Source: Gemmatimonadota bacterium
GTDB taxonomy: Bacteria > Gemmatimonadota > Gemmatimonadetes > Gemmatimonadales > GWC2-71-9
Direction of reading: 5' to 3'
DNA length: 64,000 nucleotides
NCBI GenBank assembly: GCA_003222135.1
Contig: QHUM01000053.1
Location: forward strand, 62,001 to 126,000
Position numbers and translations under genes: made by a program. The notes under the pieces are model-generated. The model had not been told where the DNA came from. It saw only the letters and a program-made list of their open reading frames with translations, and made no database searches. Positions 8,296 through 17,544 of this stretch are shown here, one piece after another (position 1 is the first letter of the stretch; each line of letters opens with the position of its first letter).

Positions 8296-10200
8296 TCAGG
8301 CCGAGGGATCCCCCCGGTAGCGTTTGGCCTGCCCCGGCGTGATCATCTCCGCCAGCAGGATGCGACGGATGATCGGCGCGGTGAAGACGTAGCCCCGCAC
8401 GTCCGCCGCGAGCCAGCGCTCCCACTCGAGCAGATCGAGCGTCTGCTCCACCGCCGCTTGGTCGAGCCGGGCCGCCTTCGCGAGCTGGGCGGCGTCCACT
8501 CGCTCTCCCAGTGCGGCGGCGGCGCCGAGCAGCTGTTGCGCTGGAGTGGGGAGCTGGCGGAACCGCAGGCAGACCACGCCCACCACCGCCGGGGGCAGAT
8601 CGTTGGGGAGCGAGTCGACCAGAGTGCGCTTGGGAGACGGCCACGCCGGCGCGGCCGGCGCGAGCTTGTATCCCCCCGCCACGGCTTCGAGCATCGCCAC
8701 GGCGAGCAGCGGAATGCCCGCCGTATCCCGCTCGACACGCCGCGCCAGCCGCTCGACGTCGGCCGGGCCATACGCCGGGAGCGCCCAGGTCGCGAGGGCC
8801 GCGAGGGCAGCGCCGTCCAGCCGACCGAGCCGGATCACCTCGCCTTGGAGGTCGCGTCCGACGCGCGCCCCCAGTGCCTCGAGTCGCCGGCCCTCCGGCG
8901 CGCCGCGCGCCAGCCCGAACGCGAGCAACACCGGCCGCCGCGCCGTGTCACGCGCCAGGGCGGGGAGCGCCGCGAGCGTGGCAGCGTCGATCCATTGGGC
9001 ATCGTCGAGCGCGAGCAGCGTCGGCCGCTCCTGGGCGGCGGCAATCACCGCCGCGCGGAGCGCGTCCGCCAGGGGCACGGGTCGGGCGGAACCGACGACC
9101 CGCGCACCGACCTCCGGGTCGAGCGACCCGAGGGCGGCGAGGGCTCCGGGCGATGCCCCGGTGAGGCCGGGTGCGTCGCCCAGACCGGCCGCGAGCAGTC
9201 CCGCGACCGCGCTCCCTTCCTTCTCCTGGTCGGGCGCGACCGCTCGAGCCGCGGCCACGGTCGCGTCGTCGAGGCGGGCGCGCGCCACCAGCTCTTCGAT
9301 GAGCCGGGTCTTGCCCTCACCGGGCTCGCCCTCGATGAGCACGACCTGCCCGCGGCCGCCCTTGGCGCGCTCCCAGGCCGCCGTCAGCGCGGCTAGCTCG
9401 GCGGCGCGCCCGCACAGCGGCGGGCGCGGGCGCGCGGCGCTGGCCACGGGCGCCGCCGCCACGCGGCGCCCCACCCGCGCCTCGCGGATCCGCTCGATCA
9501 GGCGCGCGGTCTCGGGGCCGGGCGCAGTCGCGACCTGATCGGTCAGAACGCCCGCCAGGTCGTCGGCCACGCGCAGCGCGGCCGCCCGGTCGCCCGCGAG
9601 CGCGAGGGCGCGCATCGCCGCCCGGGCCGCCGGCTCGGACGCGGGATCGACGCCGCGGGCCCGCAACGCGGCCGTCGCTGCCGCCGCGGGGTCGCCCCGC
9701 GCCGCCAACCCGTCGGCGTGTCGTACCAGGGCGTCGACGCTCTGCGCGCGCCACCGGACCCGTTCGGCGCCGACCCAGTCTTCGAACTGGTTCGCGCCCG
9801 GTATCGAGAGCCCCTCGAGGAAGTCGCCCTCGACGAGCGCGGCCGCGCCCGGCCAGTCGCCGCCCGCGTACAGCTCCGCGAAGCGATCGCAATCGAGCGT
9901 CACGCCGTCCGCGCCGAGGCCGATCTGGTCGACGTCCGCCTGTACCTGATCGTCGCCCAGCACGCGACGGAATACCCGCAGCGCTTCGCTCAGCGAGTGC
10001 CGTGCCTGCTTCTCGTCGCGGTCGCTCCACAGCAATCCCACGAGGTGCTCGCGGGTGCGCCGGCGCCGCGGGCTGCGTGCGAGGTAAACGAGCAGCGCGA
10101 CATGCTTGCGCCACAAGAGCTCGGGGGGCGCGTCGGCACCGGCGACCGTCACCTGCACCGGGCCCAGCACGCGGCAGTGCACGCCTGCGGATCGAGACAT
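8296..10200 (-). CDS. BTAD/SARP-type transcriptional regulator with AAA ATPase domain
   Basis: A 634-residue regulator. At the N-terminus is a winged-helix DNA-binding domain of the OmpR/SARP kind (VHCRVLGPVQV ... REHLVGLLW, about residues 7-100). Next comes a helical BTAD domain (about 105-240), then a P-loop module with Walker A GEPGEGKT (about 305-312) and Walker B LLALDDAQW (about 420). It is a one-component, nucleotide-dependent activator of the kind that answers small molecules or signalling kinases. The ATG at 10198-10200 is chosen over one 19 codons upstream because homology starts at once. It is transcribed divergently from a Ser/Thr kinase only 61 bases away, suggesting a shared control region and possibly a functional pair. 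Confidence 0.87.
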   Translation of the reverse strand: MSRSAGVHCRVLGPVQVTVAGADAPPELLWRKHVALLVYLARSPRRRRTREHLVGLLWSDRDEKQARHSLSEALRVFRRVLGDDQVQADVDQIGLGADGVTLDCDRFAELYAGGDWPGAAALVEGDFLEGLSIPGANQFEDWVGAERVRWRAQSVDALVRHADGLAARGDPAAAATAALRARGVDPASEPAARAAMRALALAGDRAAALRVADDLAGVLTDQVATAPGPETARLIERIREARVGRRVAAAPVASAARPRPPLCGRAAELAALTAAWERAKGGRGQVVLIEGEPGEGKTRLIEELVARARLDDATVAAARAVAPDQEKEGSAVAGLLAAGLGDAPGLTGASPGALAALGSLDPEVGARVVGSARPVPLADALRAAVIAAAQERPTLLALDDAQWIDAATLAALPALARDTARRPVLLAFGLARGAPEGRRLEALGARVGRDLQGEVIRLGRLDGAALAALATWALPAYGPADVERLARRVERDTAGIPLLAVAMLEAVAGGYKLAPAAPAWPSPKRTLVDSLPNDLPPAVVGVVCLRFRQLPTPAQQLLGAAAALGERVDAAQLAKAARLDQAAVEQTLDLLEWERWLAADVRGYVFTAPIIRRILLAEMITPGQAKRYRGDPSA

Positions 10201-10261
10201 GGCGTCGAGATTATCGGGCGCGGTGCGGTGCAGGGCAAGCGCCGGTAGATTCCGCACGCGT

Positions 10262-13018
10262 ATGCAGCCGCCCCCACTGGAAGACGTTCAGCGCGCCATC
10301 GGTGATCGCTACGAGCTCCTCAGCTCGGTGGGCGCCGGGGGGATGGGATTCGTGTACAGCGCGCGGCACGTGACGCTCGGTCACGTGGTCGCGGTCAAGG
10401 TACTGCCGCCCGAGGTCGCGGCCAGCGAGATGCGCATGCGACGCTTCCAGCAGGAAGCCGCGCTCGCCGCGTCCCTCGCGCACCCCCATATCGTGCCCGT
10501 GTACGATTTCGGCGTGCGCGCGGGGATCACGTTCCTCATCATGCCGTTCGTGCGCGGTCCCACGCTGGAGCGCGCGCTCGCGCAGGAGCGGCCGTCGCTC
10601 GACGCGGCGCTGCGCGTCGCGCGGGAGATCGGCGCGGCGCTGGACCATGCCCACGGGCGTGGCGTCGTGCACCGCGACGTAAAGCCGTCCAACATCCTGA
10701 TCGACGACGACTCGGGCCGGGCGCTGCTTACCGACTTCGGCGTCGCGCACGTTGTGCGCGTCGCGACCTCGCCGCTGACGGCGCCCGGGGTCCCCATCGG
10801 CACGCCCGATTACATGGCGCCCGAACAGGCCGCGGGAGAGGAGCGGCTCGACGGCCGGGCCGACATGTATTCGCTCGCCGTCGTGACGTTCGAGACGCTG
10901 ACGGGCACGCGGCCGGCCCGGGGGAGCGATCGCGCCAGGCTGGCGCGGGCGCTGCGCGGCGCCCGCCCGGAGCTGTCCGCCGCCGTCGCCGCCGCGTTGG
11001 TGGGCCCGCTCGCGCCGCGGCCCGACCAGCGGCCCGCGACGGTGGCGGCGTGGCTCGCGGCCGTGGACCGGGCGCGCGCCCGCCCGTGGCGCCGCTGGGG
11101 CGCGGCCGGCGTCACGGCGGCCGCCGTAGTCGCCGGCGGCGGCTGGGTCCTGTGCCGCACGCACGTGCTGGGCATCTGCCGCCCCGCGTCAGTCGCCACC
11201 GTCGCCGTCATGCCGTTCGACAAGCTCGGCGGGGCGAGTCTGCCCGACCGGCAGCTGATGGAGGTGTTCGCGCGCCGGTTGTCGGCCGCACCCAATGTCG
11301 TGGTGCTGTCCGGCGCGCGCGTGTACAGCGAGGCGGTGCGCCGCTACGGGCCGGGCCCGCTCAGCGACCCCGAGGCCGATTCGCTCGCCCAGTACTTCGA
11401 CGCCACGTACTTCGTCCAACCAAGTTTGGTATTCACGGGACCGCGCGTCAGACTCACCGCCCGGCTGTACCGCCGCGCCGCCCGTGGAGCGATCGGCACA
11501 GGCGACCTGACAGGCTCCGTGGATTCGCTGGCCGACATGATGACGCCCGTGGGAGAGCATGCGTTGCGCCCGATCCTCGGGCGAGAGGGGGGACTCGGGT
11601 CGGGGCGGACGTGTCCCGTGGGCTTCGCCGCGTGCACGGCCTACCTCAAGGCCGACGAGGCCTTCCGTCGCGGTGACTACGAGCGTGCCGCGGGGCTGTA
11701 CAACGAAGTCATCGCCCAGGCCCCGGATTTCGCCCCCGCGTATTTCGGCCGCCTGCTCGTGGTCGCGCAGACCAATCCAACGGAGCTGACGCTACGGGAC
11801 GCGATCAGCGGCGCGCGTCTCCACGCCAGCGGTCTGGAGCGGGCCGACAGTCTGCTCCTCGCCGGCTACGTCCACCTGCTGCAGCGGGGCGACGGACGCC
11901 GGGCGCTCGAGGACTTCGAGCTTGCCGAACGGACGGCGCCGGATCAGCCCCACGTCCATTTCGTGCTCGGCGAGTTCTACCTATTCGTGGGCGCCCTGTT
12001 CGACCAGCGGCTCGCCAGCGCCAAGGCGGCGTTCGACAGTGTGCTCGCCCTCGACCCGAAGTTCGCTCCGGCCGTGGCGAACAGCATCTCGCTCGCGCAC
12101 CTCGTCGGGGACGACGAGGAGGTGCGGCGCCTCATCGACCTGTATCGGACCATCGACACGACATCCGTGGTCGCGGAGCTGATCGGGATGGCCGACACCG
12201 TGATCTTCCGGCCGGCTGACGCGCTGCGCCTCCTGAACGCGGCGACGCTGCAGCGCCGCCGCTTCCCGGTGCTCGAGTTCCTCGCGTCGCAAGCCGCGCA
12301 GTTCGCCACGCCCGCCGACAGCGCGCTGCAGCGCTTGGTGACGCAGCGCGTCATGGGGGCGCTCGAGCGTCGCGCCGCCACGGAGTACGAGCGGGCGCTG
12401 GCGCTGCGATGGGCCGTCGCGGCGCACCTCTCGGCCGGGCGGGCGGACAGCGCCCGCGCCCGCATCGCCCGCGCCGCACCGGGGAGCGCAGCCCGCGAGG
12501 GCGATGCCTGGATCGCGCTCGCCCACGTGATGAGGCTCGATTCACTGGGCGATTGGCGGCGCGCGCTCGACCGGCTCGGCGCCTGGACCGCGTCCCCCGC
12601 CGGGAGCAACGACGCGGGCGCCCACTGGGTGCTGGCGCGCGCGAGCCGAGAGGCGGGCGCGCACACGGCCGCGCTGCGCCGCCTGGCGCGCCCGGACAGC
12701 GCGCCCCTTGCGGTCAGTCTGAGTCTGGACCTGGAGGCCCGGGCTACGCTGGCTGCGGCGGACACGACGGGCGCACTCGAGCGGTGGGATCGCGCCACGC
12801 GCCGGTACGCGGTGCTCAGTGTTCCATTCGATCTCGTGGCCTCGCTCTGGCCCGTGCGGCTGGAGCTCGCGCGGGTCGCAGTCGCCCACCGCGACACCGC
12901 AGCAGCCCGGGCCGCGTGCGAGAGCTTTGACGCGCTGGTGGGGTACGTCGACCAGGTGGCGGTGCGACAGATCGCACCGCTCTGCAATCGCGCAGGACGA
13001 CACGGCCCCGGGAGGTGA
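10262..13018 (+). CDS. Ser/Thr protein kinase with transmembrane segment and TPR-like periplasmic region
   Basis: A 918-residue protein. The Hanks-type kinase domain covers about residues 15-275, with GAGGMGFVYSA (G-loop), VAVKVL (Lys), VVHRDVKPSN (catalytic loop), TDFGVAH (DFG) and MAPEQA. A single membrane helix follows (AAGVTAAAVVAGGGWVL, about 285-305). After it come a TolB/PknB-associated region starting VATVAVMPFDKLGG and helical TPR-like repeats up to the end. This kinase-TM-TPR layout is common in Gemmatimonadota and Acidobacteriota. It would sense an extracytoplasmic signal and phosphorylate cytoplasmic targets, the divergent BTAD regulator being a candidate. The ATG at 10262 is favoured because the kinase fold begins within ten residues. 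Confidence 0.9.
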   Translation: MQPPPLEDVQRAIGDRYELLSSVGAGGMGFVYSARHVTLGHVVAVKVLPPEVAASEMRMRRFQQEAALAASLAHPHIVPVYDFGVRAGITFLIMPFVRGPTLERALAQERPSLDAALRVAREIGAALDHAHGRGVVHRDVKPSNILIDDDSGRALLTDFGVAHVVRVATSPLTAPGVPIGTPDYMAPEQAAGEERLDGRADMYSLAVVTFETLTGTRPARGSDRARLARALRGARPELSAAVAAALVGPLAPRPDQRPATVAAWLAAVDRARARPWRRWGAAGVTAAAVVAGGGWVLCRTHVLGICRPASVATVAVMPFDKLGGASLPDRQLMEVFARRLSAAPNVVVLSGARVYSEAVRRYGPGPLSDPEADSLAQYFDATYFVQPSLVFTGPRVRLTARLYRRAARGAIGTGDLTGSVDSLADMMTPVGEHALRPILGREGGLGSGRTCPVGFAACTAYLKADEAFRRGDYERAAGLYNEVIAQAPDFAPAYFGRLLVVAQTNPTELTLRDAISGARLHASGLERADSLLLAGYVHLLQRGDGRRALEDFELAERTAPDQPHVHFVLGEFYLFVGALFDQRLASAKAAFDSVLALDPKFAPAVANSISLAHLVGDDEEVRRLIDLYRTIDTTSVVAELIGMADTVIFRPADALRLLNAATLQRRRFPVLEFLASQAAQFATPADSALQRLVTQRVMGALERRAATEYERALALRWAVAAHLSAGRADSARARIARAAPGSAAREGDAWIALAHVMRLDSLGDWRRALDRLGAWTASPAGSNDAGAHWVLARASREAGAHTAALRRLARPDSAPLAVSLSLDLEARATLAAADTTGALERWDRATRRYAVLSVPFDLVASLWPVRLELARVAVAHRDTAAARAACESFDALVGYVDQVAVRQIAPLCNRAGRHGPGR

Positions 13019-13032
13019 ACCCCCGGGGCCGT
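13002..13032. terminator. GC-rich hairpin between convergent genes
   Basis: An 11-base perfect inverted repeat (ACGGCCCCGGG at 13002-13012, CCCGGGGCCGT at 13022-13032) spans the stop codon of the kinase gene and lies 26 bases beyond the stop of the convergent copper-protein gene. There is no U-tract. It could still block or pause transcription in both directions. Confidence 0.5.
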
Positions 13033-13057
13033 CAGGCTGCTGGGACCCGCCGCGCTC

Positions 13058-13543
13058 TTACTGCAGCGTGATCGTGATGTGCATGCCGAGCGCGACGTGC
13101 GGCATGCAATAGCCCTTGTAGACGCCCGCCGGCGCGCCCGTAAACGAGACGTCGTATTTCTCGTTCGGCTGCGTCAGGAAGGGGCCGGTCAGGTCCCCCA
13201 TCGGGTTCGGCATGCCTTTCTTCAGCGCGTCCGCGCCACCCTTGGGAACCGAGTCGGCATAGAACGCCACGTTGTGCGGACCACCCGACACATTGACGAA
13301 CCGCACGGTCGTGCCGGGCTTGATCGTCAGCGCCGCCGGCTCGAACGCGGCCTTCGTGGTGCCGTTCCCGGTCATCTTGACCTCGACGACCACGGCCGCG
13401 TCGGTCGCGGGAGCCGCCGGCGCCGCTGCGGCGTTCGCTGCCGCGGGAACGGCCGCCGCTGCCTGGGATGCGTTGGGCTTGCTCCCGCCGCCGCAGGCGC
13501 CGGCGGCAAGGGCGAGGAGCATGGTGAGCGCAGTCAACCGCAT
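13058..13543 (-). CDS. blue copper (plastocyanin/azurin-like) lipoprotein
   Basis: A 161-residue exported lipoprotein. Signal peptide with lipobox LAAGAC, a low-complexity Ala/Pro linker (residues 25-48), then a cupredoxin domain. Type 1 copper ligands are visible: the N-terminal His in GGPHNVAF (about residue 93), and Cys, His and Met in GYCMPHVALGM (about 144-154), matching C-x2-H-x4-M. It should act as an outer-leaflet or periplasmic electron carrier. It resembles the second cupredoxin at 19257-19592 and could take electrons from the alternative complex III encoded nearby. A CRP/FNR-like palindrome sits 37 bases upstream of its start. Confidence 0.9.
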   Translation of the reverse strand: MRLTALTMLLALAAGACGGGSKPNASQAAAAVPAAANAAAAPAAPATDAAVVVEVKMTGNGTTKAAFEPAALTIKPGTTVRFVNVSGGPHNVAFYADSVPKGGADALKKGMPNPMGDLTGPFLTQPNEKYDVSFTGAPAGVYKGYCMPHVALGMHITITLQ

Positions 13544-13579
13544 TGCTGATGTCCTCCGGTACGATGGCTGGATTGTCGT

Positions 13580-13597
13580 TTGTGAGCGCGTTCACAA
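13580..13597. promoter_or_regulatory. CRP/FNR-type operator candidate
   Basis: The 18-base sequence TTGTGAGCGCGTTCACAA is a perfect palindrome in its six-base arms and contains TGTGA-N6-TCACA, the textbook CRP half-site pair. It lies in the 138-base gap between the divergent copper-lipoprotein gene (minus) and the rhodanese-MBL gene (plus), so it could serve either. No member of the CRP/FNR family is encoded in the window. Confidence 0.5.
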
Positions 13598-13681
13598 TAA
13601 CCGGACCGCTGGCAAAACGGGAGACCTCTCGAAGCCCGGCTCGCGGTTGCGCTTTCGCATACCGACGACGACACTCCCCCC

Positions 13682-14833
13682 ATGGCTAGCCCGGCGCTCC
13701 CTCAGATCTCCCCCGACGAGCTGGCGCACCGCCTCGACCGTGGTGAGCCGCTGCAGCTGCTCGACATCCGCGCCAGCGAGCGCGTCGCGCAAGGCGCCGT
13801 GAGCTTGGGGCCAACGCTCGACTTCCGTGCGTTCCCCGCCTCACAGCTGTACGCGCTCCCGCACCTCGACCCGCTGGCGCTCGATCCCCGCCGGCCGGTC
13901 GCCGTGATATGCGGACACGGTAACTCGAGCGGGCAGGCGACCCTGTTCCTGCGCGCGCAGGGCTTCGATGCGTACTCCGTCGCCGGCGGGATGGCCGCCT
14001 GGGAGACCGTCTATCTGCCGCGGTTCCTCTCCCCCACCCCCTCGGTGCAGCGGGTCGTTCAGGTCGACCGCGTGGGCAAGGGCGCGCTGTCGTACGTGTT
14101 GGTGAGCGACGGCGACGCCGTCGTCGTCGACCCGGGCCGTCACGTCGAGCGCTACGACGAGCTGCTGCGGGAGCTCGACGCCACACCCGCCGCCGTGGTC
14201 GACACGCACATGCACGCAGACTACTTGAGCGGCGCGCGCGCGGCCGCCGCTCGGTGGCACGTGCCCTACTTCCTGCATCCCGACGACGCCCGCTCGCCGT
14301 ACGACGGGAGCGAGGGCCGCTTCACGTATCAGCCGATCACGCACGGCGACACCATCGCGGTCGGCCGCGCGACGCTACGCGTGGAGCACGTTCCCGGACA
14401 CACGCTGGGGAGCATCGCGCTCCTGGCGGACGACGCCCTCGCCCTCACCGGGGATTTCCTGTTCGTCCAATCGATGGGCCGGCCGGACTTGGGCGGGCAG
14501 CGGGATGCCTGGGCGCGGCTGCAGTGGCACAGTCTCGCCCGGGTGCGGAACGCGTGGCCGGGAGATCAACTCGTGCTCCCCGCGCACTACGCCGGTGAGC
14601 CGGAGCGCCGCGCCGACCGGGCCGTGGCGGCGCGGCTCGACGTCATCACGGCGACGAACGCGGCCGTCGCGATCCGCGAGGAAGCTGCATTCTTCCGGTG
14701 GGTCGCCGACAACACACCCGCGCCGCCCGAGACCTACCGGACGATCAAGCTGGCGAATCTGGGACTGGTGGACGTGTCGGAGGCTGACGCGGAGACTCTG
14801 GAGTTCGGGCCGAATCAGTGCGCAGTGCGATAA
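13682..14833 (+). CDS. rhodanese-MBL fold fusion protein (persulfide dioxygenase-like)
   Basis: A 383-residue protein. Residues about 8-112 are a rhodanese domain with the expected Cys in AVICGHGNSS. From about residue 118 a metallo-beta-lactamase domain follows, with VVDTHMHADYLSG, VPGHTLGSI and LTGDFLFVQ. The order of GHTLG and TGDF fits the ETHE1/persulfide dioxygenase branch, where iron is held by His, His and Asp. The last His of the usual HxHxDH motif is Tyr here, at a position not needed for iron in that branch. A role in oxidising sulfane sulfur is likely. Persulfide dioxygenases usually carry the rhodanese domain at the C-terminus, so the N-terminal placement here is notable. Confidence 0.87.
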   Translation: MASPALPQISPDELAHRLDRGEPLQLLDIRASERVAQGAVSLGPTLDFRAFPASQLYALPHLDPLALDPRRPVAVICGHGNSSGQATLFLRAQGFDAYSVAGGMAAWETVYLPRFLSPTPSVQRVVQVDRVGKGALSYVLVSDGDAVVVDPGRHVERYDELLRELDATPAAVVDTHMHADYLSGARAAAARWHVPYFLHPDDARSPYDGSEGRFTYQPITHGDTIAVGRATLRVEHVPGHTLGSIALLADDALALTGDFLFVQSMGRPDLGGQRDAWARLQWHSLARVRNAWPGDQLVLPAHYAGEPERRADRAVAARLDVITATNAAVAIREEAAFFRWVADNTPAPPETYRTIKLANLGLVDVSEADAETLEFGPNQCAVR

Positions 14834-14835
14834 CG

Positions 14836-15171
14836 TCATTCGATCGGCGCCTGCAGCACCACATAGGTCCAGTCCGCTCCGCCGAGCGTCTGCAGCCCGA
14901 ACGGCACGCCCGCGGGAATGTGCACTAGATCGTTCGCTGCCACCTCGATGCGGTCCCCGTCGAGCAGCATCACGCCTCGCCCTGTGAGCGTGAAGATCAG
15001 AATCCCTGACTCGTCCTCCATCGAGATCGGCACGACCGCGCCCGGTTGCATGACCATGTGCGCGAAGCTGAGCCCGGCGAGCATTCCCGGCACATTGAGA
15101 ACGGTGTGGCGGCGCAAATCCTCCGCCGTGGTAGGCAGCTTGGTGAGGCGGCGGTAAGTGTAGCGCGGCAC
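14836..15171 (-). CDS. small single-domain cupin protein
   Basis: A 111-residue protein with a single cupin barrel. Recognisable parts are FAHMVMQPGAVVPIS, the turn LIFTLTGRGVMLLDGD, and DLVHIPAGVPFGLQTLG. The metal-binding histidines of cupin motif 1 are largely absent: the G(X)5HXH pattern is replaced by PGAVVPISMED. It may therefore not bind metal, or may bind a small molecule instead. It ends two bases from the convergent rhodanese-MBL gene. No specific function can be assigned. Confidence 0.8.
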   Translation of the reverse strand: MPRYTYRRLTKLPTTAEDLRRHTVLNVPGMLAGLSFAHMVMQPGAVVPISMEDESGILIFTLTGRGVMLLDGDRIEVAANDLVHIPAGVPFGLQTLGGADWTYVVLQAPIE

Positions 15172-15372
15172 GAGTCCCCATCCCTAGGGCGCTGCAATCT
15201 TACGGCCGACAACGAAGAGGCGCGCCCCCAAAATGTGTGCGACGTGGCCCCCACCGCAACCCCTTGGCACGCCGCACGGTAGGGCTCGCCCTCCCGCGCT
15301 CCGACCGGTCGGCTGTGCAACCCGTTTCCCGGCAATCGTCTCTCATGGCGTCTCTCACAGGAACCAGTCGCC

Positions 15373-17541
15373 ATGCTGTCCCCGAAACGCCTGCTCGGGC
15401 TCGGCGCCGCGCTCTACGCGATCGCCCTTCCCGCATTCGCCCAAGGCTGGATCGAGCCGGTCCGGCCGCTGCCGCGCGGCGCCATCGAGAAGATCCGCAG
15501 CGCCGTGCAGGTCGCCGTGACCGGACGTATCGCGCGCGTCACGGTGGAAGAATGGTTCCGGAACTCGGGGCCCCAGATGGACGAGGGGAGTTACCTCTAT
15601 CCCCTCCCCGGCGAGACGGTATTCAGCGACTTCTCGCTGTGGCAGGGAGACCGCGAGCTCAAGGGAGAGCCGATGGACGCCGCGCAGGCGCGAACGATCT
15701 ACGAGGAGATCGTGCGGCGCAAGCGCGACCCGGCTCTCATCGAGCTGGCGGGCCACGGCCTGTTGCGGGCCCGCGTCTTTCCCATCACTCCAGGCGAGAC
15801 GCGTAAGATCACGCTGCGCTACACGCAGGTCCTCGATCGAGTCGGTGATGCGCTGCAATTCCGCTATGCGGCCGGCACGGCGGCCGCGTCCCGCAGCTTC
15901 CGCCTCCAGCTGGACAGCGCCGCCCGCGTGGGTGATCCATACTCGCCCACCCACCGGCTGACGGTGAGTCACAGCGGCGATCACCTGGACCTCGCCCTGG
16001 CCGACACGACCGCCGCTGGCGACCTCGAGCTGCTCCTGCCGCTCGCGCGCGGTCTCGTCGGCATGTCGCTCCTCGCCCACCAGCCGGTCGGGGAGGACGG
16101 CTCCTTCATGCTGCTGCTTGCACCCGGGCGGGCCGCAGCGGCAGGAGAGCCGCTGCGGCGCGATGTCGTCGCGGTGCTCGACGTGTCCGGATCGATGTCG
16201 GGCGACAAGCTCGACCAGGCCAAGGCCGCCCTGGTGCAGCTGCTCGGCGGCCTGCGCCGCAGCGATCGGTTCCGCCTCGTCACGTTCGGGAGCGGGGTGC
16301 GCCACTACGCCGCCGGGTGGACAGACGCGTCCGCCGACAGCGTCCGCGCAGCACAGGACTGGGTCCGCCGGCTCGACACCGGGGGCGGCACCAACATCGC
16401 TGGGGCGCTCACCGAGGCCCTCGCCGAGCGACCGCGCGACGGCAGCCTCGGCGTCGTCGTCTTCCTGACGGACGGACTGCCCACGGTGGGCGAGACCGAT
16501 CCCGAGCACCTCGCCGATCAGGCCGAGCGGAGCCGTGGTCCATTTCGGGTCTTCGCGTTCGGAATCGGGTACGATGTGAACACATATCTCTTGGATCGGC
16601 TCACCGACCGCGCCCGCGGCGTCACCGAATACATCCGGCCTGGGGGCGACATCGAGCAGACGGTGGGCGCACTGGCGGCGAAGATCGCGAGCCCGGTGCT
16701 CACGGACCTCGCGCTGCGGGGTGACGGCATCGAATTCTACGATCTGCAGCCGGAGCGCCTGCCCGACCTGTTCGCGGGCGACGAGCTGGTGGTGTTCGGG
16801 CGGTATCGCGGAGCGGGGAGCGGGGACCGGTCCCTGACGATCACGGGAAAGCGCGACGGTCGAGAGGAGCGATTCTCGACAGCAGCGCGCGCCAGCGGCG
16901 AAGCGACCGGCAACGACTACATCCCCCAGCTCTGGGCGGCGCGCAAGGCGGGCGCCCTGTCACGCGAGCTCCGGCTGCATGGGCCGAACTCCGAAATCGT
17001 GAGCGAGCTGAAGCGCTTGGCGCTGCGCTACGGCATCCTCACCGAGTACACATCGTACCTGGTGCAGGAGCCCAACCAGATGGTACTGCGGCCGATGTTC
17101 GATCGCGCCGCGGCCGCCGCCCCGGCGCCACAGGACCAGGCGGGTGCCGCTGCCGTTCAGCGCTCCCGCGCCGAGAAAGCGCTCGCCGGCTCGCTGCAGC
17201 TCGACGCGGTGGTCGTGACCGGCGGGGCGGAGAGCGGTGGTGCGCTCGGCCACGGCGCGGCGCCGCGGACACAACGGGTGGGAGGCCGCGTGTTCGCGTG
17301 GCGTGACAGCACGTGGACCGACATCGCGCACGGCGACTCGTTGCGGGTGGTGGAGGTCGCGGCATTCAGCGACGCGTACTTCGCCCTGCTGCGCGCCATC
17401 CCTGAGCTGATGAAGCCCGCCACGCTCGAGCCCGCGGTGCTGGTAGCCGGACGGCGGGTGAGCATCAAGATTGAGGCGGGGGGCAAGCGCTCATGGGCCG
17501 ACGGGGAGCTGGAGCGACTGGTGCGAGAGTTTCGGGGATGA
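15373..17541 (+). CDS. VIT and VWA domain-containing secreted protein
   Basis: A 722-residue protein with a signal peptide (LGLGAALYAIALPAFAQ, cleavage near residue 24). A VIT domain follows (about 35-160; YLYPLPGETVFSDFSLW, ARTIYEEIVRRKRDPAL). Next is a von Willebrand A domain (about 270-440) with an intact MIDAS, DVSGSMSG, plus TGGGTN and FLTDG. The C-terminal third has no domain I can name and contains a degenerate Ala/Gln linker. Such proteins are usually periplasmic or surface adhesion/assembly factors. It precedes an ECF sigma/anti-sigma pair, and signal transduction in which the three act together is possible. AGGA lies about 13 bases before the start. Confidence 0.9.
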   Translation: MLSPKRLLGLGAALYAIALPAFAQGWIEPVRPLPRGAIEKIRSAVQVAVTGRIARVTVEEWFRNSGPQMDEGSYLYPLPGETVFSDFSLWQGDRELKGEPMDAAQARTIYEEIVRRKRDPALIELAGHGLLRARVFPITPGETRKITLRYTQVLDRVGDALQFRYAAGTAAASRSFRLQLDSAARVGDPYSPTHRLTVSHSGDHLDLALADTTAAGDLELLLPLARGLVGMSLLAHQPVGEDGSFMLLLAPGRAAAAGEPLRRDVVAVLDVSGSMSGDKLDQAKAALVQLLGGLRRSDRFRLVTFGSGVRHYAAGWTDASADSVRAAQDWVRRLDTGGGTNIAGALTEALAERPRDGSLGVVVFLTDGLPTVGETDPEHLADQAERSRGPFRVFAFGIGYDVNTYLLDRLTDRARGVTEYIRPGGDIEQTVGALAAKIASPVLTDLALRGDGIEFYDLQPERLPDLFAGDELVVFGRYRGAGSGDRSLTITGKRDGREERFSTAARASGEATGNDYIPQLWAARKAGALSRELRLHGPNSEIVSELKRLALRYGILTEYTSYLVQEPNQMVLRPMFDRAAAAAPAPQDQAGAAAVQRSRAEKALAGSLQLDAVVVTGGAESGGALGHGAAPRTQRVGGRVFAWRDSTWTDIAHGDSLRVVEVAAFSDAYFALLRAIPELMKPATLEPAVLVAGRRVSIKIEAGGKRSWADGELERLVREFRG

Positions 17542-17544
17542 GAC

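Noticed and set aside
15265..15280. TGGCACG at the right place for a sigma-54 promoter of the VIT/VWA gene
   Set aside because: The -12 part reads ACGGT and lacks the essential GC, so only half the promoter is present.
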